Assembly (NCBI GenBank): GCA_963807865.1 | Contig: CAWEDK010000020.1 | Span: forward strand, 248,001 to 312,000 | Source of the DNA: VAZQ01 sp963807865 | GTDB taxonomy: Bacteria; Pseudomonadota; Alphaproteobacteria; Rhizobiales; Xanthobacteraceae | Reading direction: 5' to 3' | Length of the DNA: 64,000 nt | Shown: positions 35,807-44,041 of the stretch, one piece after another | Layout: each line of letters begins with the position of its first letter | How positions within the stretch are numbered: position 1 is the stretch's first letter | Made by a program: the position numbers and the translations under genes | Notes under the pieces: generated by a model | Database searches by the model: none | The model's input: the letters and a program-made list of their open reading frames with translations, nothing else | Told to the model about the DNA's origin: nothing

Positions 35807-35828
35807 AAGCCCCGGCGCTCCGGGGCTT
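35807..35828 (-). terminator. Hairpin after outer-membrane protein gene 3
   Basis: AAGCCCCGG and CCGGGGCTT make a nine-base-pair stem with a CGCT loop, followed on the minus strand by TCTTTGCCCTTTCG. A good intrinsic terminator 23 bases after the barrel gene's stop. Confidence 0.8.
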
Positions 35829-35850
35829 CCATTCCGCAACCTCGTAGCGA

Positions 35851-36594
35851 TCAGTAGCGGCCGCCGAACCGGTAGTTCACGCCGACCAGCAGCATGTGCA
35901 TGTCCTGATGGACGTCGATCGGGAACGCGGCCGGCAGCAGATTGGTCGTAAAGTTCACCGAGTTGGTGCCGAAGTTCAGATAGTTGTACTCGGTGAACCA
36001 CGACCAGCCGCCACCGAAGCTCTGCTCGAAGCCGCCGCCGACGGTCCATCCGCTGCGCTTGACGTCCGCGGTCGCGAGCGCGCCGGCGCCCGTGTAGCTG
36101 GTGTAGTTGTCGCGCACCCAGGCACCGCCGCCCTTGACGTAAACCAGCAGGCTCGGCGTGGCGGTGTAGCCAAGCCGTCCGGTGGCGGTCGTCACCCACG
36201 GAATGTGCGTCTGGTTGAAGACCGCGCCATTCGGCTGCAGATTGTCGCCCGAGAGGTCCGCCCAGTTGAACATGCCCTGCGCGCCGACGACCCAGTTGCC
36301 GACCTGGTAGTCGCAGCCGACCTGGCCGCCGCCGGTGAAGCCGCCTGCGGTGTGCGTACCCAGATCCTGCCCGGCGAAGAACGGGAAATACGTGCCGAGC
36401 GAATCGCTGAAGCTCTTCTGTGCCCAGGCGCCGCCGATGTTGCCGCCGATATAGCAGCCCGTCCAAGACGCGTAGGGCGTGACTGGCGGCGCTGACTTGT
36501 AGACCGGAGCCGGCCGCGCCCGCAGGTCGGCGGCGACGGCGGGCGCTGCGGCAAGCGCCGCGACCGCGACAACTCCAAACATCAACTTGTTCAT
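35851..36594 (-). CDS. Outer-membrane beta-barrel protein 3 (Omp25/Omp31 family)
   Basis: 247-residue outer-membrane protein. Signal peptide LMFGVVAVAALAAAPAVAAD, mature start LRARPAPVYKSAPPVTPYAS then WTGCYIGGNIGGAW, the W-T-G-C-Y motif shared by all four barrels in this window. Strands are visible as GRLGYTATPSLLVYVKGGGA and FTEYNYLNFGTNSV. The C terminus MHMLLVGVNYRFGGRY ends in an aromatic-rich strand suited to BAM recognition. The frame is intact. It is preceded by an unusually AT-rich 410-base region. Confidence 0.92.
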   Translation of the reverse strand: MNKLMFGVVAVAALAAAPAVAADLRARPAPVYKSAPPVTPYASWTGCYIGGNIGGAWAQKSFSDSLGTYFPFFAGQDLGTHTAGGFTGGGQVGCDYQVGNWVVGAQGMFNWADLSGDNLQPNGAVFNQTHIPWVTTATGRLGYTATPSLLVYVKGGGAWVRDNYTSYTGAGALATADVKRSGWTVGGGFEQSFGGGWSWFTEYNYLNFGTNSVNFTTNLLPAAFPIDVHQDMHMLLVGVNYRFGGRY

Positions 36595-37005
36595 GTGGAC
36601 CCCCTCCAAAGGCGTTCGATGACGCGTTCCTAACCGGCTTCGGAAGGGCAGGGGTGACGTTTTCGCCACACGGGTAAGGCTTGATCCCGATTTATACTGT
36701 TAAATATCAGTATATACGCTCAAGTTATTGATAGATCACAGGATTTATATTGAGGAATGAGAAGTATTCATTAACTATGTTACATATATCTACTACAGTT
36801 AACCTTAAGCCGAGGTTAAACTGTCGTGAGCGATGGACTCGCCGACGACTCGGGGCTGGTTGGGCGGGCCCCTTGCGCGATGCTATCTGTCCGGCGCGGC
36901 AGCCCCGCCGCAAGTCTTCATTACAGCCGCCGCCTGCCATCGCCTGGCAGGTCGAACGGCAGCGTCTGAAATCGTATCATCCCGCGACATCAACAGGAGA
37001 ACGGC
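36595..37005. other. AT-rich intergenic region with two dyads
   Basis: About 410 bases between barrel gene 3 and the divergent SDR gene. The part from about 36685 to 36830 is far richer in A and T than the rest of the window. It contains TATACTG-N8-CAGTATA (36693-36714) and TTAACCT-N7-AGGTTAA (36799-36819). Both look like operator sites. No gene is supported here. Confidence 0.6.
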
Positions 37006-37785
37006 ATGGATCTCGGTATCCGGGGACGAAAGGCCATTGTGTGCGCGTCGAGCCGTGGGCTCGGCCGCGCCTGCGCCCACGCGCTGGCGGAGGCGGGCTG
37101 CGAGGTGATCGTCAATGGCCGTGACGGCAAGGCGCTGGACGAGACCGCCGCTGCGATCAAGAACGCTACCGGCGCGACCATCATCCCGGTGCAGGCCGAT
37201 GTCGCCACGCCGGAAGGTCAGGCGGCGTTGTTCAAGGCCTGTCCCGAACCGGACATCCTGGTCAACAACAATGCCGGACCGCCGTTCCGAGACTTCCGGC
37301 AGTTGAACCGCCAGATGATGATCGACGGCGTGATCGCCAACATGGTGGTGGCGATCGAACTGACGCAGAAGGTCATCGATCCGATGGTGCGGCGGAAGTT
37401 CGGCCGCATCGTCAACATCACCTCAGGCTCGGTGAAGATGCCGCTCGCGGGGCTCGACCTGTCCTCGGGAGCGCGGGCCGGCCTCACGGCCTTTTTCGCC
37501 GGCGTATCACGCTCGGTGGCGGCCTCGAACGTCACGATCAACTTCCTGCTGCCCGGCACGTTCGACACCGAACGGCTGGCTTCCAACATGGCGGCGAACG
37601 CCAAGACCAAGGGCATCCCGGTCGAGCAGGCGAGGTCGGAGCGCATGGCGACGGTGCCGGCGAAGCGCTTCGGCACGCCCGACGAGTTCGGCGCAGCCTG
37701 CGCGTTCCTGTGCTCGGCACAGGCGGGCTACATCACGGGCCAGAACCTGCTGATCGACGGCGGTGCATTTCCGGGCGCGATGTAG
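37006..37785 (+). CDS. SDR-family oxidoreductase with atypical active site
   Basis: 259-residue short-chain dehydrogenase/reductase fold. The nucleotide-binding glycine motif is ASSRGLGRACAHALA (lacking the first Gly of TGxxxGxG), and the NAG-type motif is LVNNNAGPPFRDF. The catalytic Ser position is held by NITSGSVKM. The usual Tyr-x3-Lys appears to be replaced: the matching region LDLSSGARAGLTAFF aligns Ser and Arg at those places. This subgroup is common in rhizobia and is called 3-oxoacyl-ACP reductase-like by similarity, but activity is doubtful without Tyr/Lys. A hairpin follows its stop. Confidence 0.88.
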   Translation: MDLGIRGRKAIVCASSRGLGRACAHALAEAGCEVIVNGRDGKALDETAAAIKNATGATIIPVQADVATPEGQAALFKACPEPDILVNNNAGPPFRDFRQLNRQMMIDGVIANMVVAIELTQKVIDPMVRRKFGRIVNITSGSVKMPLAGLDLSSGARAGLTAFFAGVSRSVAASNVTINFLLPGTFDTERLASNMAANAKTKGIPVEQARSERMATVPAKRFGTPDEFGAACAFLCSAQAGYITGQNLLIDGGAFPGAM

Positions 37786-38206
37786 GTGTCCCAAAAACGA
37801 ACAAGGCCGGCTAAGCCGGCCTTGTCGCGCCCCCGCGGATTTATCTGGTCACAATGGAACTGCGCGGAACAGCGGGCCCATCGTGAATCTCTGTACCCAT
37901 GTCGTTTGCAGCAGAACGCACGGGATTGAGGCCATCCTGTCCGGTGGCGCCGAACAATGCAATTGGGGAATCGTTTAGGCGGACGGAGATACCTTGGATA
38001 GTTCCTTTACGTGGCGGATATGCAACATGGCTATGCACCGCCCGCAGAGCTACACAACACTGCGGTCTGAAGCACCGGAACAATAAAAATCAAGGCGTTA
38101 GGGGTGGTTCTTGGCCTGCCTTGCCCTCGCAGCAGCGCCGACGCATGATCCGATTTCTGTCGTTCTCCGACCCCGTTTCCCACCTGAGCAAAGAGAGCAA
38201 ATTGCC
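37786..38206. other. Intergenic region, no gene recognised
   Basis: About 420 bases between the SDR gene and the FAH-family gene. It begins with the hairpin at 37801 and otherwise shows no convincing coding region or RNA. The promoter of the hydrolase gene is expected in the second half. Confidence 0.5.
37801..37825. terminator. Hairpin after the SDR gene
   Basis: ACAAGGCCGGC, TAA, GCCGGCCTTGT: an 11-base-pair perfect stem with a three-base loop, beginning 16 bases after the SDR stop. There is no long T tract, so termination may be partly Rho-dependent or stem-driven. Confidence 0.75.
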
Positions 38207-39055
38207 ATGAAGCTCGTTCGCTATGGCCCGCCCGGCCGCGAGAAACCCGGAATCGTCGACGCCAAGGGCCGAATCCGCGACCTGTCGAAGGTCGTTCCGG
38301 ACATCGCGGGTGACTCGCTCTCGCCCAAGGGGCTCGCCAAGATTCGCAAGGCGCCGATCGACAAGCTTCCGCTCGTGAAGGGTACGCCGCGGCTCGGCGC
38401 CTGCGTCAGCGGCACCGGCAACTTCATCGCGATCGGCCTCAACTATTCCGACCACGCGAAGGAAGCCGGAATGGCGCTCCCGAAGGAACCGATCATTTTC
38501 AACAAGGCGCCGTCCTGCATCTGCGGCCCGAACGACGACACGATGATTCCCAAAGGCTCCACCAAGCTCGATTGGGAGATCGAACTCGGCATCGTGATCG
38601 GCCAGCGCGCACGTTATCTCACCAAGGACAAGGCGCTCGACGTCGTGGCGGGCTACTGCCTGGCGAACGACGTCTCGGAACGCGTGTTCCAGATCGAGCG
38701 CGCCGGGCAATGGACCAAAGGCAAGAGCTCGGAGACGTTCGGCCCGCTCGGGCCCTGGCTCGTCACCAAGGACGAGATCAAGGACCCGCAGGGCCTCGAC
38801 ATGTGGCTCGACGTCAACGGCCAGAAGCGCCAACGCGGCAACACCAAGACGATGGTCTTCGACTGCCGCTACATCGTCTGGTGCTGCTCGCAGTATTTCG
38901 TTCTGGAGCCGGGCGACGTGATCGTCACCGGCACGCCACCGGGCGTCGGGCTCGGAATGAAGCCGCCGCAGTTCCTCAAGGCCGGCGACGTCGTCACGCT
39001 CGGTATCGATGGTCTCGGCGAGCAGCGTCAGAAGATCGTGAGGTTCAAGATGTGA
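38207..39055 (+). CDS. Fumarylacetoacetate hydrolase-family protein
   Basis: 282-residue protein of the FAH superfamily (fumarylpyruvate/acylpyruvate hydrolase or 2-hydroxyhepta-2,4-diene isomerase). GLNYSDHAKEAGMALPKEPI starts the catalytic domain. Metal ligands sit in LDWEIELGIVIG (two Glu) and CLANDVSERVFQ (Asp). PGDVIVTGTPPGVGLGMKPP is the C-terminal signature. The first about 70 residues form a small N-terminal domain. ATG 38207 is preferred over upstream starts. It may act in aromatic-ring or sugar-acid degradation; neighbours do not settle the substrate. Confidence 0.92.
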   Translation: MKLVRYGPPGREKPGIVDAKGRIRDLSKVVPDIAGDSLSPKGLAKIRKAPIDKLPLVKGTPRLGACVSGTGNFIAIGLNYSDHAKEAGMALPKEPIIFNKAPSCICGPNDDTMIPKGSTKLDWEIELGIVIGQRARYLTKDKALDVVAGYCLANDVSERVFQIERAGQWTKGKSSETFGPLGPWLVTKDEIKDPQGLDMWLDVNGQKRQRGNTKTMVFDCRYIVWCCSQYFVLEPGDVIVTGTPPGVGLGMKPPQFLKAGDVVTLGIDGLGEQRQKIVRFKM

Positions 39056-39108
39056 GCGGCGGCCGCCGGCGACATTTCACGCGCCGGCCATCAGCGGCGC
39101 ACGAAAGA

Positions 39109-39135
39109 AAAGCCCCGGGCATCGCCCGGGGCTTT
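39109..39135. terminator. Bidirectional hairpin between convergent genes
   Basis: AAAGCCCCGGGC, ATC, GCCCGGGGCTTT: a 12-base-pair perfect stem with A-rich and T-rich flanks, placed between the convergent FAH-family and Bug genes, so it can serve both strands. Confidence 0.85.
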
Positions 39136-39167
39136 GTCGTTGGTCGGAACGCGCTCCATGAGGAAAC

Positions 39168-40151
39168 TCAATCGACCTTGATGTTAGCGGCCTTTGCGAC
39201 GTCCGCCCATTTCTTCGCCTCCGCGGCGATGAAGGCGACGAAATCCTGCGGCGAGCCAATCCTCGCTTCGGCATTCAGCCGTGCCAGCCCGGTTTGCGCC
39301 TCCGGCGATCGCAAGATGTCGTTGGTCGCAGCGCTCAGCGTATCGATGATGGCGGGCGGCGTGCCGGCCGGTGCCAGCAGCCCCGACCAGAACGAGGCGA
39401 GGAGAGTTGGATAACCGCTTTCGGCGGTGGTCGGTACATCGGGCAGGTGACGCGAGCGAACCTCGGCCGCGACGGCGAGCGGCCGCAGCTTGCCGGCCTC
39501 GATGTGCGGCAGCAGGATCGGGAAGGTCTCGAAGATCATCTGCACCTGGCCCGCGACAAGGTCGCCCACCGACTGCCCGGCGCCGCGATAAGGGACGTGC
39601 ACGATGTCGATGCCGGTCAGCAGCTTGAGCAACTCGCCGAGCAGGTGAGGCTGCGTGCCATAGCCCGACGACGCGAAGGTGACTTTCTTTGGGTTGGCCT
39701 TGGCATAGGCCACGAGCTCGGCCATGGATTTCACCGGCAGCGCGGGATGCACTGCGAGCATCTGCGGGCTGTAGATGACCATCGCGATCGGCGCGAAGGC
39801 CTTGAGCGGATCGTAGTCGAGATTCTTGTAGATCGCGGCGGCGGTCACCAGCGGTCCCGGCGAACTGAATAGCAGCGTGTAGCCGTCGGACTCCGCAATC
39901 GCCACCGACTTCGCCCCGACCGTGCCGCCGGCGCCGCCGGGCCGGTTCTCGACGACGAATGGCTGTCCGAGCCGGGCCTGCAGCCGGTCCGCAATGAGGC
40001 GCAGGATGAATTCGGTCGGCCCGCCCGGACCGAACGGAATGACGATCTTGACCGGGCGATTGGGATAGGTTTGCGCCATCCCGGCGCTGATGTTCAATAC
40101 CGTGACGCCAACGATGGCGATCGCGGACAGGATGACCCGCCGGCCCAACAT
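39168..40151 (-). CDS. Bug-family (TctC) extracytoplasmic substrate-binding protein
   Basis: 327-residue binding protein, second Bug paralog of the window. Signal peptide ILSAIAIVGVTVLNISAGMA (cleaved before QTYPNRP). Family marks: YPNRPVKIVIPFGPGGPTEF, QPFVVENRPGGAGGTVGAKS, VTFASSGYGTQPHLLGELLK, and LPDVPTTAESGYP. The pocket loop GPGGPTE and AGGTVG bind a carboxylate. It lies 88 bases downstream of the dipeptide epimerase on the same strand. No transport membrane genes are adjacent. Confidence 0.9.
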   Translation of the reverse strand: MLGRRVILSAIAIVGVTVLNISAGMAQTYPNRPVKIVIPFGPGGPTEFILRLIADRLQARLGQPFVVENRPGGAGGTVGAKSVAIAESDGYTLLFSSPGPLVTAAAIYKNLDYDPLKAFAPIAMVIYSPQMLAVHPALPVKSMAELVAYAKANPKKVTFASSGYGTQPHLLGELLKLLTGIDIVHVPYRGAGQSVGDLVAGQVQMIFETFPILLPHIEAGKLRPLAVAAEVRSRHLPDVPTTAESGYPTLLASFWSGLLAPAGTPPAIIDTLSAATNDILRSPEAQTGLARLNAEARIGSPQDFVAFIAAEAKKWADVAKAANIKVD

Positions 40152-40239
40152 GATGCGCCTCCCTTGATCGCAGCTCTTGCGGCCGCTGTGCAGAGATTAC
40201 CCCGGCATCCGGCCGCGGCGTAGCGCCCTTTTGCCGCCG

Positions 40240-41234
40240 TCAGCCCCAGAGCGCGGCGGTCGGCGGATGCACGCTGCTGCCCTGATAGCAGCAGCCCGTT
40301 CGGCCGGTCGCGCCGGAGCAGGAGCGGTCCGTCGAGATCGACGTAGCGCGCGCGCTGCGCCACCAGCATCGCCGGCGCCATGGCGAGCGAGGTCGCCACC
40401 ATGCAGCCGATCATCACGCTGAAGCCCAGGCGCTCGGCCTCCTGCGCCATCGCCAGCGCCTCGGTCAGCCCGCCGGCCTTGTCGAGCTTGATGTTGACCG
40501 CATCGTATTTGCCGACCAGCGCGGCGAGCGAGCCGATGCCGTGGGCACTCTCGTCGGCACACACCGGCAACGGCCGAGCCGACATATGCGAGCGCCTCGT
40601 CGCTGCCAGCGGGGAGCGGCTGTTCGATCAGCGTCACGCCGGCCTGCGCGCAGGCTGCGAGATTTTGCGCGAGGTTGTCGGCGGTCCAGCCCTCGTTGGC
40701 ATCGACGATCAGTTCGGCATCGGGCGCCGCGGCGCGCACGGCCGCGATGCGCGCGGAGTCGTCCGCGCCGCCGAGCTTGATCTTCAGCAGCGCGCGCCCG
40801 GCGGCCTGCGCGGCGGCCGCGGCCATCGCGTCAGGCTCCGCCAGCGAAATGGTGAACGCGGTGGTGACTGGTCGTGGAACGGGAAGTCCCGCAAGTTCGT
40901 ATGCCGGCTGGCCGGCCTGCTTGGCAGCCAGATCCCACAGCGCGCAGTCGAGCGCATTGCGCGCCGCGCCCGGCACCATCGCGGTCTGCAACGCCTCGCG
41001 GGTGAGGCCCTGCGCGATCGCATCCTCCATGCCGTGCAGCGCGGCGACCACGCCTTCGACCGTCTCGCCATAGCGCGCGTACGGCACGGATTCGCCGCGC
41101 CCGCGGCAGTGGCCGTCGGAGACTTCGGCCATCACGACCACCGCTTCGGTCTTGGCGCCGCGGCTGATCGCGAATGTGCCGGCGATCGGCCAGCGCTCGA
41201 CATGCACGGCGAGCGAATGAGACGAAGTGGTCAT
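40240..41234 (-). CDS. Dipeptide epimerase, enolase superfamily (two insertions)
   Basis: 330 residues after two corrections. L-Ala-D/L-Glu-type epimerase of the muconate-lactonizing branch of the enolase superfamily; these recycle murein peptides or epimerise other dipeptides. Acid/base lysines are in ALLKIKLGG (K-x-K) and NIKLDKAGGLTEAL. Metal ligands: Asp in IVDANEGW, Glu in LIEQPLP, Asp in CADESAHG. Deleting G near 40579 restores AYVARPLPVCADES; one more near 40285 restores YQGSSVHPPTAALWG and the stop at 40240. Start 41234. The exact dipeptide specificity is unknown. Confidence 0.88.
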
Positions 41235-41289
41235 GCGAAAACCCTAACACACGCCGGTCACGTTGCCCGGCAAATCGCCGCGGGTTAAA

Positions 41290-41400
41290 GCATGATCTCG
41301 AAAAGATGCAGACTTTTCGGATAAGATCATGCGATCGAACGAACGCTTTGAGCAAAATCGTGCTTCGACCCAGGCGATTTGGCTCCATGTGCGCGGATCA
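41290..41400. repeat. Composite repeat (GCATGAT hairpin plus tail), copy 1
   Basis: GCATGATCTCGAAAAGATGC followed by AGACTTTTCGGATAAGATCATGC is an imperfect hairpin (41290-41332). A tail of roughly 50 bases (GCTTTGAGCAAAATCG ... GGCGATTT) follows. A second copy with the same order of hairpin and tail is at 55179-55275. It fills the 184-base gap between divergent genes. Confidence 0.75.
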
Positions 41401-41418
41401 ATCGAGCGGAGATGAACG

Positions 41419-42471
41419 ATGCCGCGTCCTGGCGCCTCGGCGACGGCCACGATGATATCTGCGCTGCTGCTCGTCGCAGGTTGCACCACTGGCGCGCTGG
41501 CGCAGACCGCGGGTGCGCCCGACATCTACACGTATCGGGGCGCCGACCGCGAACTTCGCCTGCTCGAGAAGGCGCGCGGGGAAGGGACCCTCACGCTCTA
41601 TACGTCGATGGCGACGACGGAGTTGGCGCCACTCGCGCAGGCGTTCGAGAAGAAGTACGGCATCAAGGTCCAGCTCTGGCGCGCGCTGAGCGAGAACGTG
41701 CTGCAGCGTGCACTCACCGAGGCGCGCGGCGGCCGTCGTGCCATGGACGTGGTCGAGACCAATGCGCCCGAGGTCGAGGCGCTCGCGCGCGAACAGGTGG
41801 TGGCGGAATTCTTCAGCCCGTACCTCGACGATCTGCCGGCCTGGGCGAAGCCGCCGCACCGGCGCTGGGCGAGCGACCGCGCCAACCTCTGGGTCACCGG
41901 CTACAACACCGGCAAGGTCAAGCGCGACGAATTGCCGGCGAGCTATGAAGGTTTTGCCGAGCCGAAGTGGAAGGGCCGCATCGCGCTCGAGGCGACCGAC
42001 GCGGACTGGATGTACGGCGTCATCAGCGACGCCGGCGAGGCGAAGGGCATCGATCTGTTCCGCCGGCTCGCCGCGCTCAAGCCCGAGATGCGCAAGGGGC
42101 ATGTCCTGGTGGCGCAACTGGTCGCCGCCGGCGAACTGACGGTGTGCCTGACCGTCTACAGCGGCAACGCCGACTCGATCAAAAGCAAGGGTGGTCCGAT
42201 CGACTGGGCGGTGGTCGAGCCGCTGGTCGGCCGTCCGCAGGCGCTGGCGGTGGCAAAGAACGCGCCGCATCCGCACGCCGCGCTGCTGTTCATCGATTTC
42301 GTGCTGTCGCCCGAAGGTCAGAAGCTGCTGGCCGACATGGGCCGCGTACCGGCGAGCCGCACGCAGAAGACGCTGCTCGACCGGCACAAGCACGTGATGG
42401 TCGATCCGGTGAAATGGACCGACGAAGCGTCGAAGTGGGAAAAGCTCTGGAACGAGCTGTTCCTGCGGTAG
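41419..42471 (+). CDS. Iron-type ABC transporter substrate-binding lipoprotein
   Basis: 350-residue extracellular solute-binding protein (family 1, Fe3+/FbpA-like). The signal sequence ends LLLVAGC, a lipobox, so it may be lipid-anchored to the membrane. EGTLTLYTSMATTELAPLAQ, AFEKKYGIKVQLWRA, and FVLSPEGQKLLADMGRVP are typical of this family. Iron or phosphorylated sugars are possible ligands; the usual iron-binding tyrosine pair is not clearly placed (VTGYNTGKV, DADWMYGVI). No permease or ATPase is adjacent. Confidence 0.88.
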   Translation: MPRPGASATATMISALLLVAGCTTGALAQTAGAPDIYTYRGADRELRLLEKARGEGTLTLYTSMATTELAPLAQAFEKKYGIKVQLWRALSENVLQRALTEARGGRRAMDVVETNAPEVEALAREQVVAEFFSPYLDDLPAWAKPPHRRWASDRANLWVTGYNTGKVKRDELPASYEGFAEPKWKGRIALEATDADWMYGVISDAGEAKGIDLFRRLAALKPEMRKGHVLVAQLVAAGELTVCLTVYSGNADSIKSKGGPIDWAVVEPLVGRPQALAVAKNAPHPHAALLFIDFVLSPEGQKLLADMGRVPASRTQKTLLDRHKHVMVDPVKWTDEASKWEKLWNELFLR

Positions 42472-42533
42472 GGTCGGGTTCGCACAGATTGAATCGCATT
42501 AGGCCGTGTACTTATAAACGCGGGCGCTCGCCG

Positions 42534-42570
42534 AATGTCCGCTTTTGGGGGCTTAGCGGAAGTAGCCCCC
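42534..42570. repeat. ATGTCCGCTT repeat copy
   Basis: GAATGTCCGCTTTTGGGGGC followed by TTAGCGGAAGTAGCCCCC. The left half matches the ATGTCCGCTT family and the right is a degenerate partner arm. Located between the two ABC binding-protein genes. Confidence 0.6.
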
Positions 42571-42696
42571 AAGGCAACTCGGGTTTACTCGGTCGAAAAT
42601 GACCCGTTGCGGAAGTCGGGTGGGCCAAAATGCTGTGATGCACAACACGGCGTTTCCAAGGATATGGTAGGGTGCTCCCCGGCTTGAGAGAAGCAC

Positions 42697-43668
42697 ATGA
42701 GACGACGCCAGTTCATCTCCCTGCTCGGCGGAGCGGCGGCGTGGCCGCTATCGGCGCGCGCTCAGCAGCTGACGATGCCAGTGGTCGGCCTGTTGCGCAG
42801 CACACCGGCTGCCCTTTTCGCTCATGTCGTGGATGGGTTGCGCCAGGGACTTAAGGATGAAGGGTTCGCGGAGGGCCACAACGTCGCGATCGAGCAGCGC
42901 TGGGCGGACAACAATCTCGACCAATTGCCCGCTCTTGCCGCCGACCTTGTGAGCCGCGGGACTGCCGCGATCGTATGCAATAGCCCCGCAGTGCCGAGCC
43001 TCAAGGCTGTCACAACAAGGATCCCGATCGTGTTCGTCATAGGCGACGATCCGGTCAAAGCAGGTTTGGTGAGCAGTCTCAACCGCCCAAGCGGCAACAT
43101 CACGGGCGTCACATTTTTTGGCGGTAGTCAGCTTGGTGCCAAGCGAATGGAGCTATTGCGCGATCTGGTTCCAAATGCCGCTGTGATCGCCGTTCTCTCG
43201 GATCCGAATTTTCCGGCATTCGAATTGCCGGAAATCGAGGCGGCAGGCAAAGCCTTGGGGCGCCGCGTCGTATTCCTAAGAGCTACAAGTGAGACGGAGT
43301 TCGAACCGGCGTTTGCCACAATGGTTCAGGCTGGCGCAGGTGCCGTGCTGATCTCGGGTGGGCCATTCTTCAGCAGCCAGAGACGAGTTCTGGCGGCTAT
43401 GGCGTTGCGCCATCGACTCCCCTCGAGCTTCGACGTCCGAGAGGCTGTCCTTGACGGCGGCCTGATGAGCTATTCGTCGAGTTTCACCGGAGCCTACCGG
43501 CAGGCGGGCACTTATGTCGGCAAGATTCTGAAGGGTGCCAAGCCGTCCGAATTGCCGGTCCTACAGCCGACGATATTCGAGCTTGCTATCAACCGCGCCA
43601 CCGCCAAGGCGCTTGGCATCGACACTCCGCCATCGATCATCCTACGCGCCGACGAGGTGATCGAATAA
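42697..43668 (+). CDS. ABC transporter substrate-binding protein (ABC_sub_bind family), Tat-type leader
   Basis: 323-residue protein of the ABC_sub_bind (PF04392-type) family. The N terminus RRRQFISLLGGAAAWPLSAR carries a twin-arginine motif and cleavage after RAQ. VVGLLRSTPAALFAHVVDGL, then NVAIEQRWADNNLDQLPALA and LVSRG follow, then VFVIGDDPVKAGLVSSLNRP (hinge region) and SIILRADEVIE at the C terminus. This family is much expanded in Bradyrhizobium-like genomes, mostly as orphans without permease. No permease is adjacent here either. Substrate unknown. Confidence 0.9.
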   Translation: MRRRQFISLLGGAAAWPLSARAQQLTMPVVGLLRSTPAALFAHVVDGLRQGLKDEGFAEGHNVAIEQRWADNNLDQLPALAADLVSRGTAAIVCNSPAVPSLKAVTTRIPIVFVIGDDPVKAGLVSSLNRPSGNITGVTFFGGSQLGAKRMELLRDLVPNAAVIAVLSDPNFPAFELPEIEAAGKALGRRVVFLRATSETEFEPAFATMVQAGAGAVLISGGPFFSSQRRVLAAMALRHRLPSSFDVREAVLDGGLMSYSSSFTGAYRQAGTYVGKILKGAKPSELPVLQPTIFELAINRATAKALGIDTPPSIILRADEVIE

Positions 43669-44041
43669 GACGTTACAACCGCGCACGTCGTTCGTTGCAC
43701 TGCATGAGTCTGTTCATGGCCCATCAAGTCATTTCGCTGCGGTGCAATGTCCCGTCTGCTATTAGGGCAGTGCGGACTCTCGTTAGTCGTCCACCGGAAC
43801 CATCCGTCAACCATCGCACCGTGGCAGAAAACTGTCGGCACCGAATCGACGGCAGCCTAGTGGCATTCGGCCAGGCCACAGCCGAAAATCGAACTTTGTG
43901 GGATCGTGCGTCTTGACTACCACGGGACTAGGACTCTTTAGGTAGTTGGATGACAGTTCGCTCATTCGTCCGTAAATCACAGCGACCAATCGCCATTCGT
44001 CACGCGGCGCACTTCACGTCGGCAACGGGAATTGTGGGGCC
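43669..44041. other. Intergenic region, no gene recognised
   Basis: About 370 bases between the binding-protein gene and the repeat-containing hypothetical. I find no supported coding region, RNA gene or strong hairpin. Base composition is somewhat less GC-rich than the flanks. Confidence 0.45.

Noticed and set aside
43695..43916. 73-residue open frame in the gap after the ABC_sub_bind gene
   Set aside because: No ribosome-binding site, no recognisable fold, Cys/Arg-rich composition as in random sequence.
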